Source of the DNA: Pseudomonadota bacterium
GTDB taxonomy: Bacteria; Pseudomonadota; Alphaproteobacteria; Sneathiellales; Sneathiellaceae
Reading direction: 5' to 3'
NCBI GenBank assembly: GCA_024743055.1
Contig: JANSXH010000013.1
Coordinates: 60,716-124,715 of the forward strand
Length of the DNA: 64,000 nucleotides
The translations under genes and the position numbers were made by a program. Positions 16,680-26,103 of the stretch are shown in pieces (position 1 is the first letter of the stretch; each line of letters starts with the position of its first letter). Under the pieces are notes generated by a model. The model had not been told where the DNA came from, did no database searches, and saw nothing but the letters and a program-made list of their open reading frames with translations.

Positions 16680-18092
16680 ATGGTTTCGTGTGATTTACTG
16701 GTAATTGGTAGTGGACCTGCCGGAAAACGGGCGGCTATTCAGGCAGCCAAATGGGGCAAGAATGTCTATGTGGTCGAGCGTCATCCCGAAGTAGGTGGCG
16801 TCACCGTGCATACGGGAACAATCCCGAGCAAGACTTTGCGGGAGACAGTGCTGAATCTATCTGGTTGGCGAGAGCGGGCCTTCTATGGCCGGTCATACCG
16901 GGTCAAGAGCGACATCACTGCGAAAGACCTCAAGCAGCGGCTGGACATCACCCTAAATCATGAAGTCGACACCCTGGAACATCAATTTGCCCGTAACAAT
17001 GTCAATATCGTCTATGGCGATGCCTGTTTTGTTGATCCGAATACGGTTGAAGTGAAGTTGGTGGAAGGGGAAGTCCAGGAATATCACGCCGAACGCATTC
17101 TCATTGCGACGGGAACCGACCCGTTCCGGCCCGACTATATTCCGTTTGATGACGAACGGATAATCGATAGCGATGATATCCTCAAACTGACGAAAGTTCC
17201 CAAATCCATGTCGATCATCGGGGCCGGGGTGATCGGTGTTGAATATGCAACGATTTTCGCGGCCCTGGATGTCAAGGTGACCCTTGTGGAGCCGCGGGAC
17301 ACCATCCTTGATTTCATTGATCGTGAAATGGTCGAAGACCTGACGCATCAGATGCGGGATTGTGGTGTCAGCCTGCGGTTGGGGCAGCAGGTCAAGGAGG
17401 TTCGGCTGGAGGACAACGGCACAGTTGTTGAACTTGAGAACGGGCGATTGATCTTTTCTGAAATTGTCATGTACGCAGCGGGGCGGACCGGGAATACCGG
17501 AAATCTGAAACTGGAAAATTGCGGCCTGGAAGCAGATGCTCGCGGAAGACTCACTCTGGCTGACAGCAACAGCTTTCAGACACATGTTCCGCATATCTAT
17601 GCGGCGGGCGATGTCATTGGGTTTCCAAGTCTGGCATCCACCTCAATGGAGCAGGGGCGCCTAGCCGTCTTTCATGCCTTTGGTAATGATGCCTTTGCCT
17701 ATCAGGCACCGGAGTATTTCCCTTACGGAATTTATTCTGTGCCGGAATTGTCAACCGTTGGCATGACGGAAGAAGAAGTAGTGGAACGGGGCATACCCTT
17801 TGAATGCGGTATCTGTCGCTTCCGGGAAACCTCTCGTGGCCAGATCATGGGTCTGGACCACGGGATGATGAAGCTGATTTTTTCCATGAAAACCCGCCGC
17901 TTGTTAGGCGCTCATATATTGGGGGAAGGGGCGACGGAGTTGATTCATATCGGCCAGGCTGTACTCAACCTCAAGGGAACCCTCGACTATTTTGTGGAGA
18001 ATACGTTCAACTACCCGACATTGGCCGAAGCATACAAAGTTGCCGCTCTGGATGCCTGGAACAAAATGCCCAGAGTTGCCGAAAAGACTTAA
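16680..18092 (+). CDS. sthA: soluble pyridine nucleotide transhydrogenase (Si-specific)
   Basis: A 470-residue flavoprotein, near the 466 of the enteric SthA, that moves hydride between NADPH and NAD in the cytoplasm. FAD binds at VIGSGPAGKRAAIQAAK, and the second dinucleotide site is GAGVIGVEYATIFAALD (about 181-197). Where disulfide reductases have CxxxxC, this protein reads VHTGTIPSK: both redox cysteines are absent, and TIPSK is typical of SthA. The frame is open for 135 codons upstream, but ATG 16680 has AGGGGG about ten bases before it and fits family length. The longer version would overlap the opposite crotonase gene. Confidence 0.92.
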   Translation: MVSCDLLVIGSGPAGKRAAIQAAKWGKNVYVVERHPEVGGVTVHTGTIPSKTLRETVLNLSGWRERAFYGRSYRVKSDITAKDLKQRLDITLNHEVDTLEHQFARNNVNIVYGDACFVDPNTVEVKLVEGEVQEYHAERILIATGTDPFRPDYIPFDDERIIDSDDILKLTKVPKSMSIIGAGVIGVEYATIFAALDVKVTLVEPRDTILDFIDREMVEDLTHQMRDCGVSLRLGQQVKEVRLEDNGTVVELENGRLIFSEIVMYAAGRTGNTGNLKLENCGLEADARGRLTLADSNSFQTHVPHIYAAGDVIGFPSLASTSMEQGRLAVFHAFGNDAFAYQAPEYFPYGIYSVPELSTVGMTEEEVVERGIPFECGICRFRETSRGQIMGLDHGMMKLIFSMKTRRLLGAHILGEGATELIHIGQAVLNLKGTLDYFVENTFNYPTLAEAYKVAALDAWNKMPRVAEKT

Positions 18093-18140
18093 GAAAAATC
18101 CGAAGGAAAAGTAATTTATATTCCCTGGACTGTAAATTTC

Positions 18141-18341
18141 CTAATCCATTCGTTTGGTCACAAAACCTTCTTCAGCCGGGTACTTCTTTTTAATGCAGTC
18201 CTCGGCTGACTGCGCACAATCCGCTTCAATTTCGAACATACAAGGCGATGCCCAACGTTCAGAATAATGGGCGTGTTCCTGGTTATTCTTAACGGCTTCT
18301 CGAACAGCGGTGTTATACACAGAGAAAACAAAAGCACTCAT
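18141..18341 (-). CDS. 66-residue protein coupled to 5-oxoprolinase
   Basis: A 66-residue soluble protein with four cysteines, none in a clear metal motif, starting MSAFVFSVYNTAVREAV. Its ATG overlaps the TGA of the 5-oxoprolinase gene (ATGA at 18338-18341), the usual sign of translational coupling, so it is probably a real product of the 5-oxoproline operon. I do not recognise a family. A small subunit or a regulator of the hydrolase would fit the position, but there is no direct evidence. Confidence 0.65.
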   Translation of the reverse strand: MSAFVFSVYNTAVREAVKNNQEHAHYSERWASPCMFEIEADCAQSAEDCIKKKYPAEEGFVTKRMD

Positions 18342-21300
18342 GTCAAACTCGATTCTTCAGTTACCTTTCCAAAACCGCCTCCGCCGGGTGTTTCAATCAC
18401 GATGACATCGCCGGCATCAAGGTCAATCTCAGAATTGCCTTCCAATGATATTACGCCATGTTGGTTAAGAATAGCATAATTACAACCTTTTTTACCGGGA
18501 CCTCCCCCTTGAAGACCGTAAGGATCGGTTTTTCGGTGAGATGTCAGTAGGGTAACGGTCATCGGTTGTAAAAACCGCATCTTGCGGACGGCACCATTGC
18601 CACCTTGATAATTACCAGATCCACCGGATTCTTCGCGAATGGAGAACTCCTCAATGACAACGGGGAATCGCTGTTCCAGGACTTCTGGGTCGGTCATTCG
18701 CGTATTGGTCATATGGCTATGAACCGCATCCGTCCCGTCATGATCCACACCGGCACCGGTCCCGCCGCAAATGGTTTCATAATTCTGATGGACATCATTG
18801 CCGTAGACAAAATTATTCATGGTCCCTTGCGATGAGGCCAGGATGCCGAGAGCTCCATAGAGGGCATCAGTGATCCCTTGCGAGACTTCCGTATTGCCGG
18901 CGATCACGGCAGCCGGGAATTCGGGGTTAATTATACTCTTCTCTGGAACAATAAGTTTGAGCGGCTTCATGCATCCTTCATTGAGCGGGATGTCATCTCC
19001 AACCAGGGTGCGGAACACATAGAGCACGGCTGCCTTGCATATGGCGATAGGGGCATTGTAGTTGCCCTCGTTCTGCGCTGAGGTGCCTGTAAAATCAATA
19101 GTAGCTTCACGGGCCTCGCTATCCACGGAAATGGAGACAAAGATCGCTGAGCCATTGTCCATGGGGTATATGAATTCTCCGTCTTTCAGGACATCGAGGA
19201 CCCGCCGGACCGATTCTTCCGCATTATCCTGGACATGACCCATGTAGGCCTCAACTACGTCATAGCCGAATTGCCCGATCATCTTGCGGACTTCTCGCAC
19301 ACCGGTTTCATTGGCGGCGATCTGGGCGGCCAGGTCGGCAATATTCTGATCCGGATTGCGGCAAGGATATTTGCCAGACGCCAGTAGCTCCCTGGTTTCC
19401 TTTTCCCGGAAGCGACCTTTTTCCACCAGCAGGAAATTGTCGATAAGGACCCCTTCGTCCTCAATCACCTTGCTGTCCGGCGGTGCTGATCCAGGGGTGC
19501 GGCCACCGATATCCGCATGATGCCCGCGGGCGCCCACATAGAAAAGAATTTCTTCCCCAGCATCGTCAAAAACCGGGGTGATGACAGTGACGTCCGGCAA
19601 ATGGGTGCCGCCGTTATAAGGGGCATTCAGGGCGTAGACATCGCCCGGCTGCATCTTCCCGGCATTTTCCTGAATGACGGTCTTGATGGATTCGCCCATG
19701 GAACCCAGATGAACCGGAACATGAGGCGCATTGGCGACCAGATTACCTGCCGCATCAAAGATGGCGCAGGAGAAATCCAGTCGCTCCTTGATATTCACCG
19801 AATAGGCGGTGTTGGAGAGGGTCGCTCCCATCTGCTCTGCGATTGACATAAAGAGGTTGTTGAATACTTCCAACATCACTGGATCCGCGTCTGTGCCGAT
19901 GGCCTTCTGCTTTGCTTTGGCCACATGGCGGTCCAGCATTAGGTGGAGGCGCTCATTCAAGGCAGCGCGCCAGCCGTCCTCGACAACGATGGTGCCCGTT
20001 TTTTCGACGATGATGGCGGGTCCGAGGATTTTCTGCCCAGGCTGCATATCCTCTCTTTGATACAGCGGCACGGATCGCCAGGCACCATTTACATACATGG
20101 TGACATCATCCGCTGGCACAACGTCAGCGTCTGTGGCAGGTAAGGAGGAGATAGGATCAATATCCGTTTCCGTTACCCCGATCACTTCAATCGACAGAGC
20201 CTCGATCATCAGCCCCCGATCACTCGCCGTAAAGCCAAACCTTTGATGATGAGCGGTCTCGAATTCTTCCTTCATTTGCGCCGGTGGTCCCATATCTACC
20301 AGCAGGCTGCTATCGGTGCCTTCATAGCGGATATGGGCCTTATGCTGATAGCTGAGATTATTCGGGTCAATGCCCTGGCCGATGACTTCTTCACGGGCCG
20401 AGTCGGTCAGAGGCCCAGCAACGGACGTCAGAAGGCCTTCGGCCTGATCATCAAGGGGGATGTCCATCTGGGCTTCGCGCAATGCCCGCACATCGGCGAG
20501 ACCCATGCCGTAGGCCGACAACACGCCGGCAAAAGGATGCACGAAGATGCGGCTCATATCCAGGGCATCGGCCACCAGACAGGCATGCTGGCCGCCAGCC
20601 CCGCCAAAACAGTTGAGAGTATATTCCGTGATGTCATAGCCTCGTTGCACGGAGATCTGTTTGACCGCATTGGCCATATTCTCAACGGCAATTCGCAAAA
20701 AACCTTCCGCAACTTCTTCGGGTGAGGGAGGAGGGCTATCGGTGGCGTTGCCAATATCGGCTGCCATCTGGGTGAAGTTTGCCCTGACCGCCTCTACGTC
20801 CAGTGCTTCATCCGCTTCGGGACCAAAGACCTTGGGGAAATAATCCGGCTGAATTTTACCGAGCATGACATTGCAATCAGTAACCGCCAGCGGTCCGCCG
20901 CGGCGATAGCAGGTGGGTCCTGGATTGGCTCCGGCAGACTCGGGCCCCACCCGATAGCGGGCTCCGTCAAACTGCAGGATCGAACCACCACCTGCAGCCA
21001 CGGTATGGATATGCATCATCGGCGCCCGCATGCGGACCCCGGCCACTTCCGTCTCGAAGCTGCGCTCATAATCACCATCGAAATGAGTGACATCGGTGGA
21101 GGTGCCACCCATATCAAAGCCGATGAGTTTCGTCAGACCGGCCATGCCGGCGGTCCGGGTCATGCCAACCACACCGCCTGCCGGTCCTGAAAGGATTGCA
21201 TCTTTCCCTTGAAAAAGCGCTGCATCGGTTAGGCCGCCATTGGACTGCATAAACATCAGCTTCGGACCGTCGTTTGCATCTTCTGACATTCCAATCTCAC

Positions 21301-21973
21301 TCTTCACCTGATCCACATAGCGCCTCAGGATAGGAGAGAGATAGGCGTCGACCATGGTGGTGTCACCGCGGGCAACCAGCTTAATCAGGGGACTGGACTG
21401 ATGACTGACGGAAATCTGGGTGAAACCGACTTCCCGAGCCAACTCCGCCGCTTTTTTCTCATGATCGGGGTATTTATAGCCGTGCATAAAGGCAATTGCG
21501 ACGGATCGGATTCCGGCATCATATGCCTCCTGCAATCTATATAGCAAACTTGCTATATTGAGAGTTTGCAATATAGATCCATCAGCTCCTATACGCTCCT
21601 CAGCCTCGACAGATTGTTCATACAGAAGCTCCGGCAATTTGATATCCAGATCGAAAATCCGTGGGCGGGACTGATAGCCGATCCGGAGTGCGTCACCGAA
21701 CCCTTGCGTGGTGACAAACAGGGTTCGATCGCCCTTGCGCTCCAGAAGTGCATTCGTGGCGACAGTGGTTCCCATTTTCACGGTTTCCACCAGATCGATG
21801 AGCTTTTCCGTTTCCCCGGCTTCCGCCAGCAAATCTCGAATGCCCTGGACAGCGGCGTCCTTGTAGCGCTCCGGATTTTCCGACAAAAGCTTGTGGGATA
21901 CCAATTCGCCATCGGGGCGCTTGGCCACGATATCAGTGAAGGTTCCCCCGCGATCAATCCAGATTTGCCACAT
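18338..21973 (-). CDS. 5-oxoprolinase (ATP-hydrolysing), fused HyuA-HyuB type
   Basis: A 1211-residue enzyme in which hydantoinase A and B parts are fused, as in eukaryotic OPLAH and some bacteria. Residues about 1-200 form the HydA N-domain with DRGGTFTDIVA, about 205-530 the ATPase-like HydA domain with GFDMGGTSTDV, and about 700-1205 the HydB domain ending in GGGGFGKV. The reaction is ATP-driven opening of 5-oxoproline to glutamate in the cytoplasm. Its place downstream of a TRAP transporter and a DUF1445 cyclase-like gene supports 5-oxoproline over hydantoin. Full length, no frame breaks. Confidence 0.9.
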   Translation of the reverse strand: MWQIWIDRGGTFTDIVAKRPDGELVSHKLLSENPERYKDAAVQGIRDLLAEAGETEKLIDLVETVKMGTTVATNALLERKGDRTLFVTTQGFGDALRIGYQSRPRIFDLDIKLPELLYEQSVEAEERIGADGSILQTLNIASLLYRLQEAYDAGIRSVAIAFMHGYKYPDHEKKAAELAREVGFTQISVSHQSSPLIKLVARGDTTMVDAYLSPILRRYVDQVKSEIGMSEDANDGPKLMFMQSNGGLTDAALFQGKDAILSGPAGGVVGMTRTAGMAGLTKLIGFDMGGTSTDVTHFDGDYERSFETEVAGVRMRAPMMHIHTVAAGGGSILQFDGARYRVGPESAGANPGPTCYRRGGPLAVTDCNVMLGKIQPDYFPKVFGPEADEALDVEAVRANFTQMAADIGNATDSPPPSPEEVAEGFLRIAVENMANAVKQISVQRGYDITEYTLNCFGGAGGQHACLVADALDMSRIFVHPFAGVLSAYGMGLADVRALREAQMDIPLDDQAEGLLTSVAGPLTDSAREEVIGQGIDPNNLSYQHKAHIRYEGTDSSLLVDMGPPAQMKEEFETAHHQRFGFTASDRGLMIEALSIEVIGVTETDIDPISSLPATDADVVPADDVTMYVNGAWRSVPLYQREDMQPGQKILGPAIIVEKTGTIVVEDGWRAALNERLHLMLDRHVAKAKQKAIGTDADPVMLEVFNNLFMSIAEQMGATLSNTAYSVNIKERLDFSCAIFDAAGNLVANAPHVPVHLGSMGESIKTVIQENAGKMQPGDVYALNAPYNGGTHLPDVTVITPVFDDAGEEILFYVGARGHHADIGGRTPGSAPPDSKVIEDEGVLIDNFLLVEKGRFREKETRELLASGKYPCRNPDQNIADLAAQIAANETGVREVRKMIGQFGYDVVEAYMGHVQDNAEESVRRVLDVLKDGEFIYPMDNGSAIFVSISVDSEAREATIDFTGTSAQNEGNYNAPIAICKAAVLYVFRTLVGDDIPLNEGCMKPLKLIVPEKSIINPEFPAAVIAGNTEVSQGITDALYGALGILASSQGTMNNFVYGNDVHQNYETICGGTGAGVDHDGTDAVHSHMTNTRMTDPEVLEQRFPVVIEEFSIREESGGSGNYQGGNGAVRKMRFLQPMTVTLLTSHRKTDPYGLQGGGPGKKGCNYAILNQHGVISLEGNSEIDLDAGDVIVIETPGGGGFGKVTEESSLT

Positions 21974-21996
21974 TTTCTTAAGTCCTAGTTTCTTTG

Positions 21997-23286
21997 TTAG
22001 CGTGAATATACAAGTTCAGGGAGCCACAGGGCAATTTGCGGAAAGGCCAGCAGCATGGCGATCATGACGAACATGGTCAAAACGAAGGGCAGGGTGCCGA
22101 TCATTACATCGTTGAGCCGCCCGCTTTTACGAATACCCTGAACCACATAGAGATTAATCCCGATAGGGGGCGTAATCAGCGCGGTTTCCAGCAACACCAT
22201 CAACAAAATGCCGAACCAAACCGGATCATAACCAAGCTGAATGATAATAGGAGCCAGTAATGGTGCCGTGGTCAGCAGCATGGAGAGTGTCTCCATGAAA
22301 CATCCGAGCAGAATCAGGAAGCCGATGATCAGCAGCATGGTCTCAAAGGGTGACAAACCGAGATCGATGATAAACTGGGTCAGGGCCTGCGTCAGACCAA
22401 TGGTGGCCAGAATAAAATTGAGGAATATGGCGGCTAGAATGATCAGCATGATCATGGCCGTTGTCCGCATGGTGCCTTCAATGGCAGCCTTTAGCATTTC
22501 GATACTGAGAGTTTTATTAGCCGCTGCAAGGATCATGGCTGCGACGACACCAAGAGACGCTGCCTCTGTCGGTGTTGCCAGTCCTGCATAGATGGAGCCG
22601 ACGACCACCACGAAAATTCCTAGCGGTGGCAACAGTCCCGGAAGACTGGCGATCCGGGAGGACCAGGTGACATCCACCTTCGTCCCACCCCAGCTCTTCT
22701 TGAAAATACAGGCGATGATGACGGTCAGCATAAACAGCCCGGCTAGCAGTAATCCTGGCAGAAACCCGGCGAGATAAAGCTCCGGGACAGATGTATCCGT
22801 CAGCAGCCCATAAAGAATGAGATTGATAGACGGCGGGATAAGAATACCAAGAGTTCCGCCTGCTGCCAAAGTACCAAGAAACAGCCGCTCGTTATATTTG
22901 CGTTTGTTGACCTCGGGCAAAGCGACCGTGCCAATTGTTGCCGCCGTTGCCACACTGGAGCCAGAGGTTGCCGCAAACAGTGAGCAGGCGCCGATGTTTG
23001 AATGCATCAGACCGCCCGGCAACCAGCCGAGCCACTGCACCATGCCTTCATACATCTTGGAGGCAATGCCGGAGCGCAGCAGGATCTCACCCAACAGGAC
23101 GAACATCGGAATAGCAACCAGCAAAAACTCCGTACTGTTTTGCCATGCGATATCGCCAAGGGCCAGATACAGGGGGCTGGAGCTGAAACTGAAATTAAGG
23201 GAAAGCGCCAGCCAGCCGAGGGCCGCCGCAATGGGAATACCGAGGGCGACGAGACCCATGAGGACGAGAACGGCATGAATAAGCAT
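21997..23286 (-). CDS. dctM: TRAP transporter large permease (DctM)
   Basis: A 429-residue integral membrane protein with about twelve hydrophobic segments, the DctM large subunit of a tripartite periplasmic transporter. Typical blocks are FVLLGEILLRSGIA, SGSSVATAATIGTVALPE and TPPIGINLYVVQGI near the C-terminus. It uses the sodium or proton gradient to import the ligand delivered by DctP. It starts 11 bases after dctQ with GGGAGA as ribosome site and is followed 23 bases later by the 5-oxoprolinase gene, which points to 5-oxoproline or D-glutamate as cargo. Confidence 0.93.
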   Translation of the reverse strand: MLIHAVLVLMGLVALGIPIAAALGWLALSLNFSFSSSPLYLALGDIAWQNSTEFLLVAIPMFVLLGEILLRSGIASKMYEGMVQWLGWLPGGLMHSNIGACSLFAATSGSSVATAATIGTVALPEVNKRKYNERLFLGTLAAGGTLGILIPPSINLILYGLLTDTSVPELYLAGFLPGLLLAGLFMLTVIIACIFKKSWGGTKVDVTWSSRIASLPGLLPPLGIFVVVVGSIYAGLATPTEAASLGVVAAMILAAANKTLSIEMLKAAIEGTMRTTAMIMLIILAAIFLNFILATIGLTQALTQFIIDLGLSPFETMLLIIGFLILLGCFMETLSMLLTTAPLLAPIIIQLGYDPVWFGILLMVLLETALITPPIGINLYVVQGIRKSGRLNDVMIGTLPFVLTMFVMIAMLLAFPQIALWLPELVYSR

Positions 23287-23297
23287 CTGTTCTCTCC

Positions 23298-23861
23298 CTA
23301 CACGGTTTCTTCGGTGATTTGTTCATCGACCGATTTGACGCCAACCAGATTTTGTAACTTGTTCCAGTCCTTGCGAAGGACGGCAACGAGAGAGGCAATA
23401 AGGATAAGCAGACCTGTTACCATTGCGAAAGCAAGACCTAGCCACCAAACCGTTTGGGGAATGGCCAAGGGAGTTCGCAAGGGCGTAATGGAGCGGGAGC
23501 CGTAAGCAAAACTATCGGCCAAGAGATTGAAACCAAGATAGGTAATCAGCCCCATAAATCCGAGCAAGAGAGCCAAGCCAAAAACATCGGAAAAGACGCG
23601 CAACCATCTTGGGAACAAATGATAGAAAGCATCGACCCGAATGTTGGATCGGGAAATCAGTGCATAGGCAAAGGCGAGGGAGGTCGACATGCCAAAGGCG
23701 TAGCCGGAAAGCTCATCTGAGCCTGCGAGGCTTATATTTAGAAACTTTCTGGAAAAAACATCAACGGTGACAAGTATGGCGGAACCGATCAGTAGAATTC
23801 CCCCTAGCCAGACAAGCCGCATGGAAATGTTCTCGCAGCCCTTCAATAACGTATTTAACAT
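23298..23861 (-). CDS. dctQ: TRAP transporter small permease (DctQ)
   Basis: A 187-residue membrane protein with four hydrophobic helices (about 18-38, 50-70, 91-112 and 135-158) and the DctQ signature FSRKFLNISLAGSDELSGY. It bridges DctP and DctM. The frame is open for 14 more codons upstream, but ATG 23861 has a strong AGGAGGGG (23866-23873), so it is chosen. It follows dctP after a gap containing a strong hairpin. Confidence 0.9.
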   Translation of the reverse strand: MLNTLLKGCENISMRLVWLGGILLIGSAILVTVDVFSRKFLNISLAGSDELSGYAFGMSTSLAFAYALISRSNIRVDAFYHLFPRWLRVFSDVFGLALLLGFMGLITYLGFNLLADSFAYGSRSITPLRTPLAIPQTVWWLGLAFAMVTGLLILIASLVAVLRKDWNKLQNLVGVKSVDEQITEETV

Positions 23862-23888
23862 GGTGCCCCTCCTGTTATTCCTGCGGTT

Positions 23889-23920
23889 GAGGGCCGGATA
23901 CATTCCTGCATCCAGCCCTC
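23889..23920 (-). promoter_or_regulatory. intergenic hairpin between dctP and dctQ
   Basis: On the minus strand GAGGGCTGGAT pairs with ATCCGGCCCTC (11 pairs, one G-T) around a ten-base loop, between the dctP stop and the dctQ ribosome site. No T-run follows. Such hairpins after binding-protein genes usually protect the upstream mRNA, so DctP is made in excess over the permeases. Confidence 0.65.
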
Positions 23921-23937
23921 TCCCCAGGTTGATCTAT

Positions 23938-24993
23938 TTATTCTTTAGTGGCGCTCATGCCGATGATCTTGCCAACGGAATTGTTCCAGGTTGTCGCGCA
24001 ATCGTCACCGCATCTTTCGGCCCAACGGGCAAGAATGACGTCATTGGCAATCTTGTCGCGGGTCTGCAAGTCGGCATCGCTCGGCGTGACCAAAGTCATA
24101 TTGGCTTTCTCGCCAATGTCGCATTTCTTGCCGGAGAGACAGTCTAAGGCAATCGCGTCTTCCTTGGCGGTTTCTTCCCACATGGCATCGGTCAGCTTAT
24201 CAAGCTCTGCCTTCAGTTTGGCCTGTTTTTCAGGGCCCAAAGCTTCCCATTTGTTCATGTTCATGGCACCGAAGGCGAGGCCCCAACCGACACGCATCGT
24301 GTAGGCGTGATCGGCCACCTGATACCATTTGGCTTTATAGGCGGACATGGTGCCGGTGATACCACAATCGACAACGCCTTTTTCAAGGGCCGGGATCACT
24401 TCTGCAAAAGGAACAGTGACACTTGTCCCGCCGACGCCTTCAACGAAATCACCCAGGGTCGTTGCATAGACCCTGATTTTCTTGCCCTTCAGGTCGCTGA
24501 TGTCTTTGACTTCTCCCTTGCACCAGAGCATTTGGCTCGGGAAGGGGTAAAGCTGTAGAAGCTTGGCGTTGTAAAATTCTGCGACAGCTTTTTCCAGGAC
24601 TGGAAAATAGGCATCGGCGACTTTACGTTGTGTCTCGATATCCTGAGTAACAGAAGACAGATCGCCACCCTCAAAGATCGGGTTTTCTGCGGCAACATAT
24701 CCTGGCAGACCATATGCATAGTCATAGACGCCAAGCTTGAGGAGGCGCATGATCTCAAAGCCTTTCAGACCAAGTTCCGTCTGCGGCTTGATATCACCGA
24801 CGATCAATCCATCTGTCGCTGCAGCAACTTTCTCATTCCAGAAAGGACCTTCGTGTTTCTGGTAATTTGTTAGACTGCCCCAGGTTCCGACTGCCTTTAC
24901 AACGGTCGGATCTTCGGCATAGGCCATCGGCCCGGCAAAGCTTGCAGTTGCCAGAATGGCTCCTGCTAATGCTACCTTAGATAGTGTTTTCAT
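23938..24993 (-). CDS. dctP: TRAP transporter substrate-binding protein (DctP)
   Basis: A 351-residue periplasmic solute receptor. The first 26 residues form a signal peptide (MKTLSKVALAGAILATASFA..., cleavage near AYA-ED). The mature part shows the DctP core LKGKKIRVYATTLGDFVEGVG with the conserved arginine that binds a carboxylate, and PFAEVIPALEKGVVDCG. Four cysteines in the C-terminal third (LDCLSGKKCDIG and RCGDDCATTW) may form disulfides in the periplasm. GGGAGA precedes the ATG. It sits between the DUF1445 gene and the permeases, consistent with a 5-oxoproline or glutamate-like ligand. Confidence 0.93.
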   Translation of the reverse strand: MKTLSKVALAGAILATASFAGPMAYAEDPTVVKAVGTWGSLTNYQKHEGPFWNEKVAAATDGLIVGDIKPQTELGLKGFEIMRLLKLGVYDYAYGLPGYVAAENPIFEGGDLSSVTQDIETQRKVADAYFPVLEKAVAEFYNAKLLQLYPFPSQMLWCKGEVKDISDLKGKKIRVYATTLGDFVEGVGGTSVTVPFAEVIPALEKGVVDCGITGTMSAYKAKWYQVADHAYTMRVGWGLAFGAMNMNKWEALGPEKQAKLKAELDKLTDAMWEETAKEDAIALDCLSGKKCDIGEKANMTLVTPSDADLQTRDKIANDVILARWAERCGDDCATTWNNSVGKIIGMSATKE

Positions 24994-25035
24994 CTATTTT
25001 CTCCCTGTATGGTAAAGTAAAATTTTTTAAACGCG

Positions 25036-25857
25036 TTAGACTTTCAACTGCCCGGTATCACTGCTCTTTACATCAGTAAGCAGCATGTGACCGGGGGCAT
25101 GCGATATGAACAAAGGCAGTTTTGCTTGCTCGATCGCGGCCTGGGGTGTCACTCCACAGGCCCAGAAAACGGGGACTTCATCCTCTTCAATGGCGGTTGG
25201 CTCTCCCCAGTCCGGGCTGGAGATATCACCAATTCCTATTTTTGATGGATCTCCCATAAAGACCGGGGACCCATGAGCATGAGGAAAACGCTCGGTTATC
25301 TTGACGGCGCGGATCGCATCCGAGTGGGACATCGGTCTCATGGACACTACGAGAGGGCCGGCGAAAGAGCCGGCTTCCGTTGTATTGATGTTTGTCTTGT
25401 ACATGGGGACAGTTTTGTCCTCATCGATATGACGAAGGGCAATGCCGTCCGAAATCAGGGCTTCCTCAAAGGAGAAAGAACATCCAAGGACAAAGGCAAC
25501 CAGATCATCACTCCAAAGATCCGTAATATCTGTCACTTGATCCGATAGCTGCCCGTCCCGATAAATGTTGTAAGCTGGAACGTCCGTCCGGATGTCAACT
25601 TTGGATCCCAGACCCGGAAGTTCTGCACTGCCGGCATCAGTTACTCCGATAAGGGGGCAGGGCTTCGGATTTCGTTGGCAAAATCTGAAAAAATCTAGGG
25701 CATAGTCGGATGGAACAATGGCGACATTTCCCTGAAGATGTCCAAAGCCCAAGCCAGCTGTTTGACCTTGGTAATTTCCTTGTCGAATTTCCTGGCGAAC
25801 AGCCGCGGGAGACAGGGATTTTAGCTGCCTGAATCTTAGAAGACCGTCTTCTGTCAT
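25036..25857 (-). CDS. DUF1445 putative hydro-lyase / D-glutamate cyclase-like
   Basis: A 273-residue protein of the YcsI/DUF1445 family, seen in GQTAGLGFGHLQGNVAIVPS, FVLGCSFSFEEAL and the terminal SHAPGHMLLTD. The mammalian mitochondrial D-glutamate cyclase, which makes 5-oxo-D-proline, contains a DUF1445 domain, and bacterial members are annotated as putative hydro-lyases. Being first in an operon with a TRAP transporter and 5-oxoprolinase strongly suggests conversion of D-glutamate to 5-oxoproline. ATG 25857 has AGGAAG just before it; a start seven codons earlier (25878) is also possible. It is 43 bases from dctP. Confidence 0.82.
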   Translation of the reverse strand: MTEDGLLRFRQLKSLSPAAVRQEIRQGNYQGQTAGLGFGHLQGNVAIVPSDYALDFFRFCQRNPKPCPLIGVTDAGSAELPGLGSKVDIRTDVPAYNIYRDGQLSDQVTDITDLWSDDLVAFVLGCSFSFEEALISDGIALRHIDEDKTVPMYKTNINTTEAGSFAGPLVVSMRPMSHSDAIRAVKITERFPHAHGSPVFMGDPSKIGIGDISSPDWGEPTAIEEDEVPVFWACGVTPQAAIEQAKLPLFISHAPGHMLLTDVKSSDTGQLKV

Positions 25858-26037
25858 ACTGCTTCCTGCTGTTTCCATTGCCCATTTCCGTTTATAAGGA
25901 CATATCCCTGTAAGTCAGCAAAGTATGAACATAGGAATTCGATAAAATCTAATTCTTAATTTTTAGAGGTTGCGATAAAAAAAATTTATCTGGATATCTT
26001 TCCAAATAAACCTTCAATAAGAAGCGTTACATTTTAA

Positions 26038-26058
26038 TAAGTTAGCGCAAGTAACTTA
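26038..26058. promoter_or_regulatory. candidate LysR operator dyad upstream of the 5-oxoproline operon
   Basis: A perfect inverted repeat TAAGTTA - seven bases - TAACTTA, about 180 bases upstream of the DUF1445 start and 46 bases after the lysR stop. The stem is AT-rich and no T-run follows, so a terminator is unlikely. LysR regulators bind dyads of this type, and the adjacent LysR gene is the obvious candidate. Confidence 0.5.
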
Positions 26059-26103
26059 CTTCAAGCATCAATCAGGGTTGCCGCTCTACCGTCCGAAAAA
26101 ACT

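Noticed and set aside
16953..17594. 213-codon minus-strand frame inside sthA
   Set aside because: It is a shadow of the well-supported sthA frame, with no ribosome site or recognisable domain.
20243..20725. 160-codon plus-strand frame inside the 5-oxoprolinase gene
   Set aside because: Shadow of a full-length conserved gene; composition is unlike a real protein.
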